DNA of 64,000 nt from Lachnospiraceae bacterium (GTDB taxonomy: Bacteria; Bacillota; Clostridia; Lachnospirales; Lachnospiraceae), in contig JAFSLV010000009.1 in assembly GCA_017448245.1 (NCBI GenBank), positions 1-64,000 of the forward strand, given 5' to 3'. The number at the start of each line of letters is the position of its first letter. Positions within the stretch are counted from its first letter, which is position 1. Both the position numbers and the translations under genes were made by a program. The notes under the pieces are model-generated. The model saw only the letters and a program-made list of their open reading frames with translations. It was not told the DNA's origin and did not search any database. Positions 36,440 through 45,355 of the stretch are shown here, piece after piece.

Positions 36440-37084
36440 ATGAACACTTACACGAAAATCGCATCCCCCCATCACGAGGACGTGACACTCAAGGTCATCC
36501 GCGGACATTTTGTTACGCCCAATTCCCACATCAACGCCTACATCGACATGACGACGATGAAGACGAGACAGTCGGAGGCGCGGGCATCGGCCAGGGCGCT
36601 TGCGGGCGGCTTTGCGCCGGGACTCGTGGTGGACACCATCGTCTGCATGGACAATACCGAGGTGATCGGCGCGTTTCTTGCGGAGGAGCTCGAGAAGGCG
36701 GGGATCGGCAACGAAAACCTGCACCGCACCAAATACGTCTGCACACCGGAATATGACACCTACGGGCAGATGATCTTCCGCGACAACATGCGCATCATGA
36801 TGCAGGACAAGCGCATCATGCTGTTGCTCGCATCGACAACGACCGGAAAGACCTTAAGCCGCGCGGTGGACGCGATCCAGTACCACGGCGGCAGTGTGGT
36901 GGCCGTCGCGGCGATCTTTTCCACGCTCAGGGAAGTCGGCGACATCAAGGTGCACGCGCTCTTTTCCGGCAACGAGGTCGAGGCCTACGAAAATTATCCC
37001 GCGGCGGAGTGCCGCATGTGCGGGGAGGGCATCCCGATCGACGCGGTCTGCAACGGCTTCGGTTATACGGAGGTCAACCACTGA
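36440..37084 (+). CDS. Phosphoribosyltransferase-fold protein, orotate PRTase-like
   Basis: Type I PRTase-like protein of 214 residues. The order of strands resembles orotate phosphoribosyltransferase, but the PRPP-binding motif, normally two acidic residues before a TTG loop, reads LLASTTTGKTLS and lacks them. Binding of PRPP or catalysis may thus be altered. The C-terminus has two Cys (CRMCGEG) that could bind metal. The ATG at 36440 has GAAAGG upstream; an open frame continuing to 36185 reads through repeats and is rejected. No pyr genes are nearby. Confidence 0.6.
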   Translation: MNTYTKIASPHHEDVTLKVIRGHFVTPNSHINAYIDMTTMKTRQSEARASARALAGGFAPGLVVDTIVCMDNTEVIGAFLAEELEKAGIGNENLHRTKYVCTPEYDTYGQMIFRDNMRIMMQDKRIMLLLASTTTGKTLSRAVDAIQYHGGSVVAVAAIFSTLREVGDIKVHALFSGNEVEAYENYPAAECRMCGEGIPIDAVCNGFGYTEVNH

Positions 37085-37131
37085 CGCAGACAAAGCGCAA
37101 CGATTGTGAAAAATAAATTGTATCAAACGGA

Positions 37132-37160
37132 TTGACTTTTCACATAAATATATGTAGAAT
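37132..37160 (+). promoter_or_regulatory. Promoter of the DUF6465-like gene
   Basis: TTGACT at 37132-37137, 17-bp spacer, TAGAAT at 37155-37160. Confidence 0.75.
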
Positions 37161-37207
37161 ACATTTGTTGTTATCGGTTTCCGGTGTTGTAAAGGGAGGT
37201 TTTTGAG

Positions 37208-37423
37208 ATGGCGGCGAAAAAGTCCGACACGAAAATCACGCTGCAGTATGGTGACAAGACGGTCACGTATGACGAGATCGTCCAGAACATGAAAAACAAG
37301 TGGACCTATGACTACGGGAAGAAGATCTCCGAGATTCATTCGATGGAGCTCTATGTCAAGCCCGAAGAGGACAAGGTCTATTACGTCATCAACGGTGAAG
37401 AGAGCGGCGATTTCGGTCTGTAA
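37208..37423 (+). CDS. Small DUF6465-like protein
   Basis: Soluble protein of 71 residues with an N-terminal basic start (MAAKKSDTKITLQYGDKTVTY), a central helix (EIVQNMKNKWTYDYG) and a C-terminal segment ending YYVINGEESGDFGL. It resembles a family of uncharacterised small Clostridia proteins (DUF6465). It has its own promoter, an AAGGGAGG ribosome binding site and a terminator, i.e. a single-gene transcript. Function unknown. Confidence 0.7.
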   Translation: MAAKKSDTKITLQYGDKTVTYDEIVQNMKNKWTYDYGKKISEIHSMELYVKPEEDKVYYVINGEESGDFGL

Positions 37424-37453
37424 GACAGCGCGGTTCAGGGTATAGTCATCCGG

Positions 37454-37480
37454 GGGAAGCGGAGATCCGCTTCCCTTTTT
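37454..37480 (+). terminator. Terminator after the DUF6465-like gene
   Basis: GGGAAGCGGA/TCCGCTTCCC hairpin at 37454-37475 followed by five T. Confidence 0.88.
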
Positions 37481-37510
37481 GCGTTGTCCGTCCTTGCGGC
37501 TTTTTAAGCA

Positions 37511-37528
37511 GAACCGTCCCCTTGTGCC
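37511..37528 (+). repeat. GAACCGTCCCCTT motif, copy 1
   Basis: GAACCGTCCCCTTGTGCC upstream of the polA promoter. Two related copies lie at 50319-50333 and 50348-50367. Comparable motifs are known to me as dispersed REP-like sequences in Clostridia; no transposase is present here. Confidence 0.5.
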
Positions 37529-37530
37529 TC

Positions 37531-37559
37531 TTGCATCAGCCACAAGATATTGATATAAT
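37531..37559 (+). promoter_or_regulatory. Promoter of polA
   Basis: TTGCAT at 37531-37536 and TATAAT at 37554-37559, 17-bp spacer. Only 9 nt separate the -10 from the ATG, so the leader is at most a few nucleotides. Confidence 0.65.
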
Positions 37560-37568
37560 AATAAGGTT

Positions 37569-40127
37569 ATGAAACAAGATGATGTGAAGGGGAGAATACT
37601 GCTCATCGACGGGCACAGTATGCTTCACCGTGCGTTTTACGGTCTGCCGGACCTGACCAATGCGAAGGGGCAGCATACGGGGGCCGTCTACGGTTTTGTC
37701 AATATTCTTCTGAAACTCCTGGACAGCGAAACACCGGACGCGCTGGCGGTGGCTTTTGACGTGCATGCGCCGACCTTCCGCCATGAGATGTATGAGGCCT
37801 ATAAGGGTACGAGAAAGCCCATGCCGGACGAGCTGAGAGAGCAGGTGCCGCTCATCAAGGAGGTGCTCGACGCGATGGGCATTGTGCGCGTGGAGTGTGC
37901 GGGTCTCGAAGCGGATGACATCCTCGGCACGATCGCGCATCGTATATCGGACGAGGGCGGCGAGGCGCTGATCGTCTCCGGCGACCGTGACCTCCTGCAG
38001 GTGGTGAGGGAAAGGGTGACGGTGCTGCTTCCGCACACAAAGGGCGGACAGACCACCGTCGAGCGCTTTACGCCCGCGCATGTCAAGGAGACCTACGGCG
38101 TGACGCCCCGTCAGTTTGTGGAGCTCAAGGCGTTGCAGGGGGACTCCTCCGACAATATCCCGGGCGTGCCGAGGGTCGGCGAAAAGACCGCCAGGGAGCT
38201 CATGGAAACCTACGGCTCCATCGAAGCCATCTACGCACATCTCGAAGACATCACCAAAAAATCCATCCGTACTTCCCTTGCGGAAAACCGTGCGCTCTGC
38301 GATCTCTCCAGAGACCTCGCGACGATCCGCACGGACAGTGACGTGCCCTTTGACCTGACAAAGGCGGCGCTGCATGAAGAAGGCGGCGCGGGATATGAGC
38401 GCATCTTTACAAAGGAGGCTCACGATCTCTTTACGGAGCTCGGCTTTAAGCAGCTGTTAAAGCGGTTTGCGGACGACAGGGAGCAGGCGCGGACCGTTCA
38501 GACGCAGCGTGTCCAAAGCGGACAGGAAACGGACGAACTCTTTTTGCGGCTTGCGGAAAGCGACCGCGTGGGCTACCGCTTTTTGTCCGCGGATTCCGTT
38601 TCGCTCTGCGGTGACGCGGAGATTGTTTTTGTGGTGGAAAACGCGGATGAACGTGAGCTGAAGCGCCGCATGGAAACGCTGGCCGGACAGACGGTGCTGG
38701 TGAGCTGCGATGTCAAGGACAGCTTTCGTCATTTCGTGCCGCCGCAGCTCCTGCGGACGGACGAAAACGCGGCGGTGACACATCTCTTCGACACGATGAT
38801 TGCGGCGTATCTGCTAAACCCGCTGCAGGAAAGCGAAGCGCCTGCGCATGTCGCGCATGATTCCTACATGCGGTATCCGGAGCTGAAGGAGGCGCTTTCG
38901 GACAGCGGCATGCTCGCGCTCTTTGAGACCGTGGAGATGCCGCTGACGTATCTTTTGTATGAGATGGAGCGCATCGGCATATCCGCAAAACGCGAAGCTC
39001 TGGCGGAATACGGCGAGCGCCTCGCGGGACGCATTGCGCAGCTCGAGGATGAGATCCATGCGGCGGCGGGAGAGGATTTTAATATCAATTCGCCCAAGCA
39101 GCTGGGAGAGATCCTCTTTGAAAAAATGGGGATCCCGGGCGGCAAGAAGACAAAGACCGGCTATTCCACGGCCGCGGACGTGCTCGAAAAGCTGGCCCCC
39201 GATGTCCCGATGGTGCGGGACGTTCTGGAATACCGGGGACTCGCCAAACTCAAATCGACCTACGCGGATGCGCTTGCTTCTTACATCCGCGAGGACGGAA
39301 GGATCCATACGGTCTTTCATCAGAAGGTAACGGCGACGGGAAGGCTCTCCTCCTCCGACCCCAATCTGCAGAACATCCCGATGCGCACGGATCTGGGGCG
39401 CGAGATCCGCAAGGTCTTTGTGCCGGAGGAAGGATGCGTTTTTGTCGATGCCGACTATTCGCAGATCGAGCTGAGGATTCTTGCGCACATGTCGGGGGAC
39501 GAGGGACTGATCGAAGCCTACCATACGGGCAAGGACATCCATGCGATCACGGCGGCCAAAGTGTTTCACGTGCCCTTTGAGGAGGTGACGCCGCTGATGC
39601 GCCGCAACGCCAAGGCCGTCAATTTCGGAATCGTCTACGGCATCTCCGCCTTTGGGCTGGGGCAGGATCTTTCGATCACGCGCGAGGAGGCGGCGCGGTA
39701 CATGCAGCAGTATTTCGAGACCTATCCGGGCGTGAAGCGTTATCAGGAAGAGGCGGTCGCCGAGGCCAAAGAAAAAGGCTATTCCGTAACGCTCTACGGC
39801 CGCAGACGTCCGATCCCCGAATTAAAAAGCGGCAACTATATGCAGCGATCCTTCGGAGAAAGAGTCGCGATGAACGCGCCGATCCAGGGAACGGCCGCGG
39901 ACATCATGAAGATCGCGATGCTCCGCGTATGGCGGAGCATGAAAAGACAGGGACTGAAGGCCCGGATGCTTTTGCAGATCCATGACGAGCTGCTGGTCGA
40001 GGCACCCGTCTGCGAACGGGAGCGCGTGCAGACGCTCCTGGAAGAAGAGATGCGCGCCGCCTGTACGCTGTCGGTGCCGCTGGAGGTCGACGCCCACGCG
40101 GGAGAGGACTGGTTTTCATGCAAGTGA
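37569..40127 (+). CDS. polA: DNA polymerase I
   Basis: Repair and Okazaki-maturation polymerase, 852 residues. The N-terminal 5' nuclease domain is intact (DGHSMLHRAFYG, GLEADDILGTIA, QGDSSDNIPGVPRVG). The middle 3'-5' exonuclease domain lacks the acidic catalytic motifs (region LSADSVSLCGDAEIVFVV), as in many Firmicutes, so it probably does not proofread. The polymerase domain has DADYSQIELR, RRNAKAVNFGIVYG and QIHDELLVE. The ATG at 37569 lies 9 nt after the -10. coaE overlaps its end by 10 nt. Confidence 0.97.
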   Translation: MKQDDVKGRILLIDGHSMLHRAFYGLPDLTNAKGQHTGAVYGFVNILLKLLDSETPDALAVAFDVHAPTFRHEMYEAYKGTRKPMPDELREQVPLIKEVLDAMGIVRVECAGLEADDILGTIAHRISDEGGEALIVSGDRDLLQVVRERVTVLLPHTKGGQTTVERFTPAHVKETYGVTPRQFVELKALQGDSSDNIPGVPRVGEKTARELMETYGSIEAIYAHLEDITKKSIRTSLAENRALCDLSRDLATIRTDSDVPFDLTKAALHEEGGAGYERIFTKEAHDLFTELGFKQLLKRFADDREQARTVQTQRVQSGQETDELFLRLAESDRVGYRFLSADSVSLCGDAEIVFVVENADERELKRRMETLAGQTVLVSCDVKDSFRHFVPPQLLRTDENAAVTHLFDTMIAAYLLNPLQESEAPAHVAHDSYMRYPELKEALSDSGMLALFETVEMPLTYLLYEMERIGISAKREALAEYGERLAGRIAQLEDEIHAAAGEDFNINSPKQLGEILFEKMGIPGGKKTKTGYSTAADVLEKLAPDVPMVRDVLEYRGLAKLKSTYADALASYIREDGRIHTVFHQKVTATGRLSSSDPNLQNIPMRTDLGREIRKVFVPEEGCVFVDADYSQIELRILAHMSGDEGLIEAYHTGKDIHAITAAKVFHVPFEEVTPLMRRNAKAVNFGIVYGISAFGLGQDLSITREEAARYMQQYFETYPGVKRYQEEAVAEAKEKGYSVTLYGRRRPIPELKSGNYMQRSFGERVAMNAPIQGTAADIMKIAMLRVWRSMKRQGLKARMLLQIHDELLVEAPVCERERVQTLLEEEMRAACTLSVPLEVDAHAGEDWFSCK

Positions 40128-40762
40128 TCGGCATCACGGGCGGCGTCGGAAGCGGAAAGAGCGCGCTCCTTTCGGGGCTTTGCCAAAGATACGGCGCACG
40201 CATCCGCGTGATCCATGCCGATGATGTCGCAAACGAGGTGAAAGCGCCGGGCGGGATGTGTTATAATGAAATCGTGTCATTGCTCGGGGAAGACGTGCTG
40301 GACAGGGAGGCCGAAGCTCCCGTGCGTGACGCGGAAGGAAGGCCCCTGTATCCGGTCGACAGGAACAAAATGGCACGGATGATTTTTTCCGACAGGGCAC
40401 TGCTTGCGCGGGTCAACGCGATCCTGCATCCGGCCGTGCGCGGGACGGTGCGCCATGCGATCGAAGAGGAAAGAAAGAACGGGAGGCTTCGTGCGCTGTT
40501 TATCGAAGCCGCGCTCCTCATCGAGGCGGGATATGAAGAGATCGTCGACGAGATGTGGGTCGTGACCGCACCGGAAGACATACGCATCCGGCGCCTGAAG
40601 GAGGCGCGCGGATACAGCGAAGAAAAGATCAGGGACATCTTTTCGTCGCAGCTGACGCAGGAGCAGTTTCTCGCACACGCGGACCGCGTGATCGATAACG
40701 GCGGAACACAGGAAGCGGCGATAGAGCAGATGATTGCATACCTCGGCCCGGATGAGGAATGA
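40118..40762 (+). CDS. coaE: Dephospho-CoA kinase
   Basis: Last step of coenzyme A synthesis, ATP-dependent phosphorylation of the ribose 3'-OH; 214 residues. P-loop GITGGVGSGKSALLS opens the protein, followed by the substrate segment RVIHADDVANEV and the LIEAGYEEIVDEMWVV strand. The start overlaps polA by 10 nt, a common polA-coaE arrangement in Firmicutes. An internal TATAATGAAAT near 40262 looks like a chance -10. Confidence 0.93.
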   Translation: MQVIGITGGVGSGKSALLSGLCQRYGARIRVIHADDVANEVKAPGGMCYNEIVSLLGEDVLDREAEAPVRDAEGRPLYPVDRNKMARMIFSDRALLARVNAILHPAVRGTVRHAIEEERKNGRLRALFIEAALLIEAGYEEIVDEMWVVTAPEDIRIRRLKEARGYSEEKIRDIFSSQLTQEQFLAHADRVIDNGGTQEAAIEQMIAYLGPDEE

Positions 40763-40810
40763 TCGGGGACAACGGATGCCTTGCATAAGGCCAACTGGCA
40801 GGAGTGGGAT

Positions 40811-42982
40811 ATGAGACGCACACAACGGGAAGAGAATGTCGTATTCGGTCTGGACATCGGTACGCGCTCGGTCGTCGGCACCGTCGGCTACATGATGGAG
40901 GACAAGTTCTATGTCGTCGCGCAAAAGGTCCGGGCGCATGAGACGCGCGCGATGCTCGACGGACAGATCCACGACATCGGCAAGGTCGCATCGACGATCC
41001 GCGCGATCAAGCAGGAGCTCGAGCAGGAGACCGGCATCGATCTGACGGATGTCTGTATCGCCGCGGCGGGACGCGTGCTGCGCACCGTGCAGACCTCCTA
41101 CGAAGAGGAATATGACGAAGAAAAAAACATCACCGAGGAAGACATCTACAACATCGAGTCAAAGGCGGTGGAAAAAGCCTACGGCGAGTTTCTCACCTCC
41201 GGCAAGGCGGACGTCAAATTTTTCCTCGTCGGCTATACCGTCAAGCACTATTACATGAACGGATACAAGATCGCCAACCTCGAGGGACATACCGTCGAGA
41301 AGGTGGCGCTCGACCTGATCGCGACGTTTCTGCCGCAGGATGTCGTCGACGGCCTCTACCGCGCCTGTGAACGCGCGGGGCTCACCGTTGCCAATCTGAC
41401 GCTCGAGCCGATCGCGGCGATCCGTGTCGCAATTCCGGAAAATTACCGCATGCTCAATCTCGCCCTCATCGACGTGGGCGCCGGTACCTCCGATATCTGC
41501 GTGACCGACGAGGGCACGATCATCGCCTACGGCATGATCCCGGAGGCGGGCGACCATCTGACGGAGACGATCGCGCAGAAATGCCTCGTTGATTTTAATA
41601 CCGCGGACCAGATCAAGATCGACGCGTCGCGCATGAAGACCGTGACCTATTACGACATCATGGGACTCGAGAAGAAGATCTCCGACAAGGAGGTACAGGA
41701 GCTCCTTCGTCCGCAGGTCGAGGCGATGGCGGATCATGTGACGGAGATGATCAAAGAGTTAAACGGCGGAAACGGCGTGCAGGCGGTCTTTGTCGTCGGC
41801 GGCGGCGGACGCATCCCCGGGTATACCGACGCGATCGCAAAGCGCTTGGAGATCGCGGATGAGCGCGTCGCGCTGCGCGGCGAGGAGGTGATGAAAAACA
41901 TCGTCTTCCCGCAGGATGACGAGATCGAGCATGATTCGCTGATCGTGACCCCGATCGGTATCTGCTTAAGCTACTATGCCGAGTCCAACAACTTTGTCTT
42001 TGTGTCCTTTAACGGCACGCAGACCAAGATCTACGATAACGGACGCCTTGCGATCGTCGACGCGGCGATGCAGGCGGCCTTCCCCAACGAGGATCTCTTC
42101 CCCAAGCGGGGCAAGGAGCTCTCCTTTACCGTCAACGGCGAGAGGCGCACGGTGCGCGGCACGCCCGGCGAGGCGGCCGTCATCCGCTTAAACGGCAAGC
42201 CGGCGGACATCCACTCGCGGATCCACGGCAACGACATCATCGAGGTCGAGCCCTCGACGACGGGCGATCCCGGCAAGGCACAGATCTCCTCGCTTGCGGA
42301 ATACGTCTCGCAGTTCAATGTCAATGTCAACGGCAAAAACGTCGCGGTCTCGCGCTTTGCGACGGTCGGCGGGGAACCGCAGACCGCCTACTATGAGATC
42401 AAGCCGGGCGACGACGTCAAGGTGCTCGACTACGATACCGCGCAGCAGATCGCACAGCTCCTCGACATCGAGCTCACGCAGGATACGGTCATCTACGTCA
42501 ACAACGAAAAGGCGACCCCCGACACGCCCGTGTATGAAAATTTCAAAGTCGAGTTCAAGAGCCCCGAGGAAGTGCTGATGGAATCGTATGAGGATTTTCC
42601 GGACGCGGAGGAAGTGCAGCAGCAGATCGACGAGGGGACGTACCGCGGAGACACCTACGCCTCGCTCTATGCGGACGAGGAGGAGGAAGAGGACTACGAG
42701 GAGGAGCCTGAGGAGCGTCCCGCACGCGGTGGCTACCGCGGACCGGGCGAGGGCTTTGCCAAAAAAGAGGTCTCGAGGCCGCTGCATGTCACGGTCAATA
42801 ACCAGCCGATCATCCTCACCGGCAAGGCGGAATATGTCTTTGTCGACATCTTTGACTATATCGACTTTGATCTCTCCAGGCCGCAGGGCAAGGCAGTGGT
42901 CACGCTCGTCAACGGACAGTCGACGGACTATATGCAAAAGCTTAACGCAAATGACAAGATAGAGGTTTACTGGCAGAAATGA
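40811..42982 (+). CDS. FtsA-like actin-fold ATPase with long C-terminal extension
   Basis: 723 residues, against about 420 for canonical FtsA. The N-terminal half has the actin-fold motifs: GLDIGTRSVVGTVGY (phosphate 1), LIDVGAGTSDICV (phosphate 2) and VFVVGGGGRIPGYTDAI (adenosine), with an SHS2/1C-type insertion near 135-165. The C-terminal 300 residues carry repeated beta-rich modules ending in G[N/D]DI-type turns, separated by an acidic Glu-rich linker (about 615-640). It lacks the amphipathic FtsA membrane helix. Start: ATG 40811 after GGAGTGGG; a TTG at 40781 is less likely. Placed beside coaE and walJ, not ftsZ, so a division role is uncertain. Confidence 0.75.
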   Translation: MRRTQREENVVFGLDIGTRSVVGTVGYMMEDKFYVVAQKVRAHETRAMLDGQIHDIGKVASTIRAIKQELEQETGIDLTDVCIAAAGRVLRTVQTSYEEEYDEEKNITEEDIYNIESKAVEKAYGEFLTSGKADVKFFLVGYTVKHYYMNGYKIANLEGHTVEKVALDLIATFLPQDVVDGLYRACERAGLTVANLTLEPIAAIRVAIPENYRMLNLALIDVGAGTSDICVTDEGTIIAYGMIPEAGDHLTETIAQKCLVDFNTADQIKIDASRMKTVTYYDIMGLEKKISDKEVQELLRPQVEAMADHVTEMIKELNGGNGVQAVFVVGGGGRIPGYTDAIAKRLEIADERVALRGEEVMKNIVFPQDDEIEHDSLIVTPIGICLSYYAESNNFVFVSFNGTQTKIYDNGRLAIVDAAMQAAFPNEDLFPKRGKELSFTVNGERRTVRGTPGEAAVIRLNGKPADIHSRIHGNDIIEVEPSTTGDPGKAQISSLAEYVSQFNVNVNGKNVAVSRFATVGGEPQTAYYEIKPGDDVKVLDYDTAQQIAQLLDIELTQDTVIYVNNEKATPDTPVYENFKVEFKSPEEVLMESYEDFPDAEEVQQQIDEGTYRGDTYASLYADEEEEEDYEEEPEERPARGGYRGPGEGFAKKEVSRPLHVTVNNQPIILTGKAEYVFVDIFDYIDFDLSRPQGKAVVTLVNGQSTDYMQKLNANDKIEVYWQK

Positions 42983-43767
42983 GAGTATGCAGTATCGCAA
43001 GCGGTTCCTCCGGCAACTGTATCTACGCCGGAACGGACCACACGCATCTCCTGATCGACGCGGGATGCAGTAAGAAAAAAATCGTGGAAGGACTCGGCGG
43101 TCTGGGACTTGCGCTCGATGACATCAGCGCAATCCTCCTGACCCATGAACACAGCGACCACGTGGCGGGCCTCAGGACACTGATGAAGCATTGCGACGTA
43201 CCGCTCTATGCGACCTCCGGGACGCTCGCGGCGCTGACGCGGGATGACGCGGGGCAGCAGACGCGGTATACGATAGCGGCAGGCGAGAGCTTTGCCATCG
43301 GCGATCTGACCGCACAACCCTTTGCGATCTCCCATGACGCCGCAGAACCCGTCTGTTACCGCATCACCGCGGACGACGGCGCCGTCTTTGCGATGGCGAC
43401 GGACTTAGGCTGCTACGACGAGAATACGATCGCGCATCTGACGGGAGCGGACGTACTGCTGCTCGAAGCCAACCATGACATCCGCATGCTGCAGACGGGC
43501 CCCTATCCGTATCCGCTCAAGCAGCGGATCCTCGGAGACAAAGGACATCTTTCCAACGACGCGTCCGGCGCACTGCTCTCACGCGTTTTGCATGACGGGC
43601 TCAAGGCCGTGATGCTCGGACATTTGAGCGAACGCAACAATCTGCAGGAGCTGGCCTATGAGACGGTACGGCTCGAGGTCGAGATGGGAGATACGCCGTA
43701 TCACGCATCGGACTTCAGACTGATGGTCGCAGACAGACATCTGCCGAGCGCTGCGCTGTCATTCTGA
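42979..43767 (+). CDS. walJ: Metallo-beta-lactamase-fold exonuclease, WalJ/YycJ-like
   Basis: Predicted zinc-dependent exonuclease of 262 residues. Typical opening SIASGSSGNCIY, metal-binding motif LTHEHSDHVAG and later METD-like segment AMATDLGCYD and LEANHD identify the YycJ/WalJ branch of MBL enzymes. In Bacillus the homolog affects coordination of cell division and DNA replication and sits in the walRK operon; here no walRK is present. Its ATG overlaps the stop of the FtsA-like gene (ATGA). Confidence 0.88.
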   Translation: MRVCSIASGSSGNCIYAGTDHTHLLIDAGCSKKKIVEGLGGLGLALDDISAILLTHEHSDHVAGLRTLMKHCDVPLYATSGTLAALTRDDAGQQTRYTIAAGESFAIGDLTAQPFAISHDAAEPVCYRITADDGAVFAMATDLGCYDENTIAHLTGADVLLLEANHDIRMLQTGPYPYPLKQRILGDKGHLSNDASGALLSRVLHDGLKAVMLGHLSERNNLQELAYETVRLEVEMGDTPYHASDFRLMVADRHLPSAALSF

Positions 43768-43807
43768 CTCCCGTCCCAAAACATCTCCTTCGGGAAAAGG
43801 AGGACAT

Positions 43808-45355
43808 ATGGACATCAGGGGCATCGTCAATCTGATCAGCAACGGCAACACCGAGGAAGCGGCGGAGCGCGTCTCGATCCTCAAGCAGGAGGATCCGTCG
43901 GATGTGCGTGCCTGGATCATGGACGCGACGATCTGCGAGGCGACCGGCGATATCGAATCGGAAAAAGCCTCCATCGCCGAGGGCATGCGGTGCGATCCGC
44001 GCAATCACGAGCTCTTCTATATGCTGGGTCTGATCCTCATTCACACCAATCTCAACCAGGCATACCTGTGCTTTGAACAGGCGCTGCATTACTGCAGTGA
44101 CGCGGAGGACAAAAAGGAGATCACCGCACGGCTTGCGGAGCTCAAAAAGCAGCCCTCCCTAAGCGTGCGTCCCGTCTCCGTCGTCATCGTTTCCTATAAC
44201 GACCGGGAGCTGTTGCAAAAAAACATCACGACCTTCCGTACGGACATGCCAAAGGACGCGTACGAGATCATCGTCGTCGACAATCACTCGGACGACGGTG
44301 TGGAAAAATGGCTGCGTCTCCAGTCCGATCTGCGTCTCATCGAAAACGGGGAAAATGTCGGCTTTCCCGTCGCCGCCAATATCGGCGTGCGTGCCGCACG
44401 GGAGAGGAACGATATCTTCCTGATCAACAACGACTGCATCCCCGCAACCAACGCGGTCTTCTGGCTGCGCATGGGACTCTATGAGGACAGAAACGTCGGT
44501 GCGGTATCCGGTATCTCCAACAACGCGTCCGCACAGACCGATCCGGATGCGCCTTCTTCGATCGAAGCGTGCATGACCTACGGCGAAAAGAAAAATATCC
44601 CGATGCGTTTTCCGTACGAGACACGCTGCCGCTTTACGGGCTTTGCGATCCTCCTTAAGAGGGAGGCGGTCGACGCGGTCACGGAGAAAAAGGATCTTCT
44701 CGATCCCGCGTTTTCGCCCGCCTATTTCGAAGACGACGATCTCGGCATGCGCGTTGCGCTCGCGGGATTCCGGCAGCTTCTTTGCCATAACGCCTTTTTG
44801 TATCACCGGGGCGGTGACGGCTTTATGTCACTTGCCAAACAGGAATCGCTCACGAGATCGCGCGATACTTTTATGGAAAAGTGGGGCTTTGACATCTGGG
44901 CCTATACGGAGACATGGGACGAACTCGTCGACAGCGTGGATGCGGAGAGAGACAGGCCCGTCCGCGTGCTCGAGCTCTTTTGCGGCATGGGCGTCAATCT
45001 CTCCGCCATCCGGTACCGCCATCCGCACGCGTTTGTGGCGGGCGTCGAGCCTTATGCGCAGATCGCGGGACTCGGACGCACGATGGGAGACATCATCGGC
45101 GGGATGCCGGAGACCGTGCAGTTCCCGTGGCCCGAAGCGTCCTTTGATTATATCCTTGCGTCCGATGCGCTCGAGCGTGCGGCGGATCCGGTAGCGCTTT
45201 TGAACAAGCTCAAATCGTATCTCAAAGAGGACGGCGTCATCGTGCATACCGCGCCGGAGGATGAGCGCATGAGCGATCTGATGCGGCATGTGGCATCGAC
45301 CTGCGGCTTTACAAAGAGAGAAGTGGTATGGAATCTGGTGCGTCTGGGCCTGTAA
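43808..45355 (+). CDS. GT2 glycosyltransferase fused to a methyltransferase-like domain
   Basis: 515 residues in three parts. Residues 1-115 are helical repeats (TPR-like). Residues 118-370 form a GT-A glycosyltransferase (VSVVIVSYNDRELLQKNI, IIVVDNHSDDGVEKW, FLINNDC, YFEDDDLGMR). From about 385 a class I SAM-methyltransferase-like fold follows: VLELFCGMGVNLSAI, then FDYILASDALERAADP and LKEDGVIVHTAPED. It may add a sugar and methylate it on the same surface glycan. AAAGGAGGACAT precedes the ATG. First gene of the glycan cluster; the next gene starts within its last 28 nt. Confidence 0.8.
   Translation: MDIRGIVNLISNGNTEEAAERVSILKQEDPSDVRAWIMDATICEATGDIESEKASIAEGMRCDPRNHELFYMLGLILIHTNLNQAYLCFEQALHYCSDAEDKKEITARLAELKKQPSLSVRPVSVVIVSYNDRELLQKNITTFRTDMPKDAYEIIVVDNHSDDGVEKWLRLQSDLRLIENGENVGFPVAANIGVRAARERNDIFLINNDCIPATNAVFWLRMGLYEDRNVGAVSGISNNASAQTDPDAPSSIEACMTYGEKKNIPMRFPYETRCRFTGFAILLKREAVDAVTEKKDLLDPAFSPAYFEDDDLGMRVALAGFRQLLCHNAFLYHRGGDGFMSLAKQESLTRSRDTFMEKWGFDIWAYTETWDELVDSVDAERDRPVRVLELFCGMGVNLSAIRYRHPHAFVAGVEPYAQIAGLGRTMGDIIGGMPETVQFPWPEASFDYILASDALERAADPVALLNKLKSYLKEDGVIVHTAPEDERMSDLMRHVASTCGFTKREVVWNLVRLGL

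Noticed and set aside
40262..40267. TATAAT-like sequence inside coaE
   Set aside because: Lies within coding sequence without a -35 or a start codon with ribosome binding site downstream.
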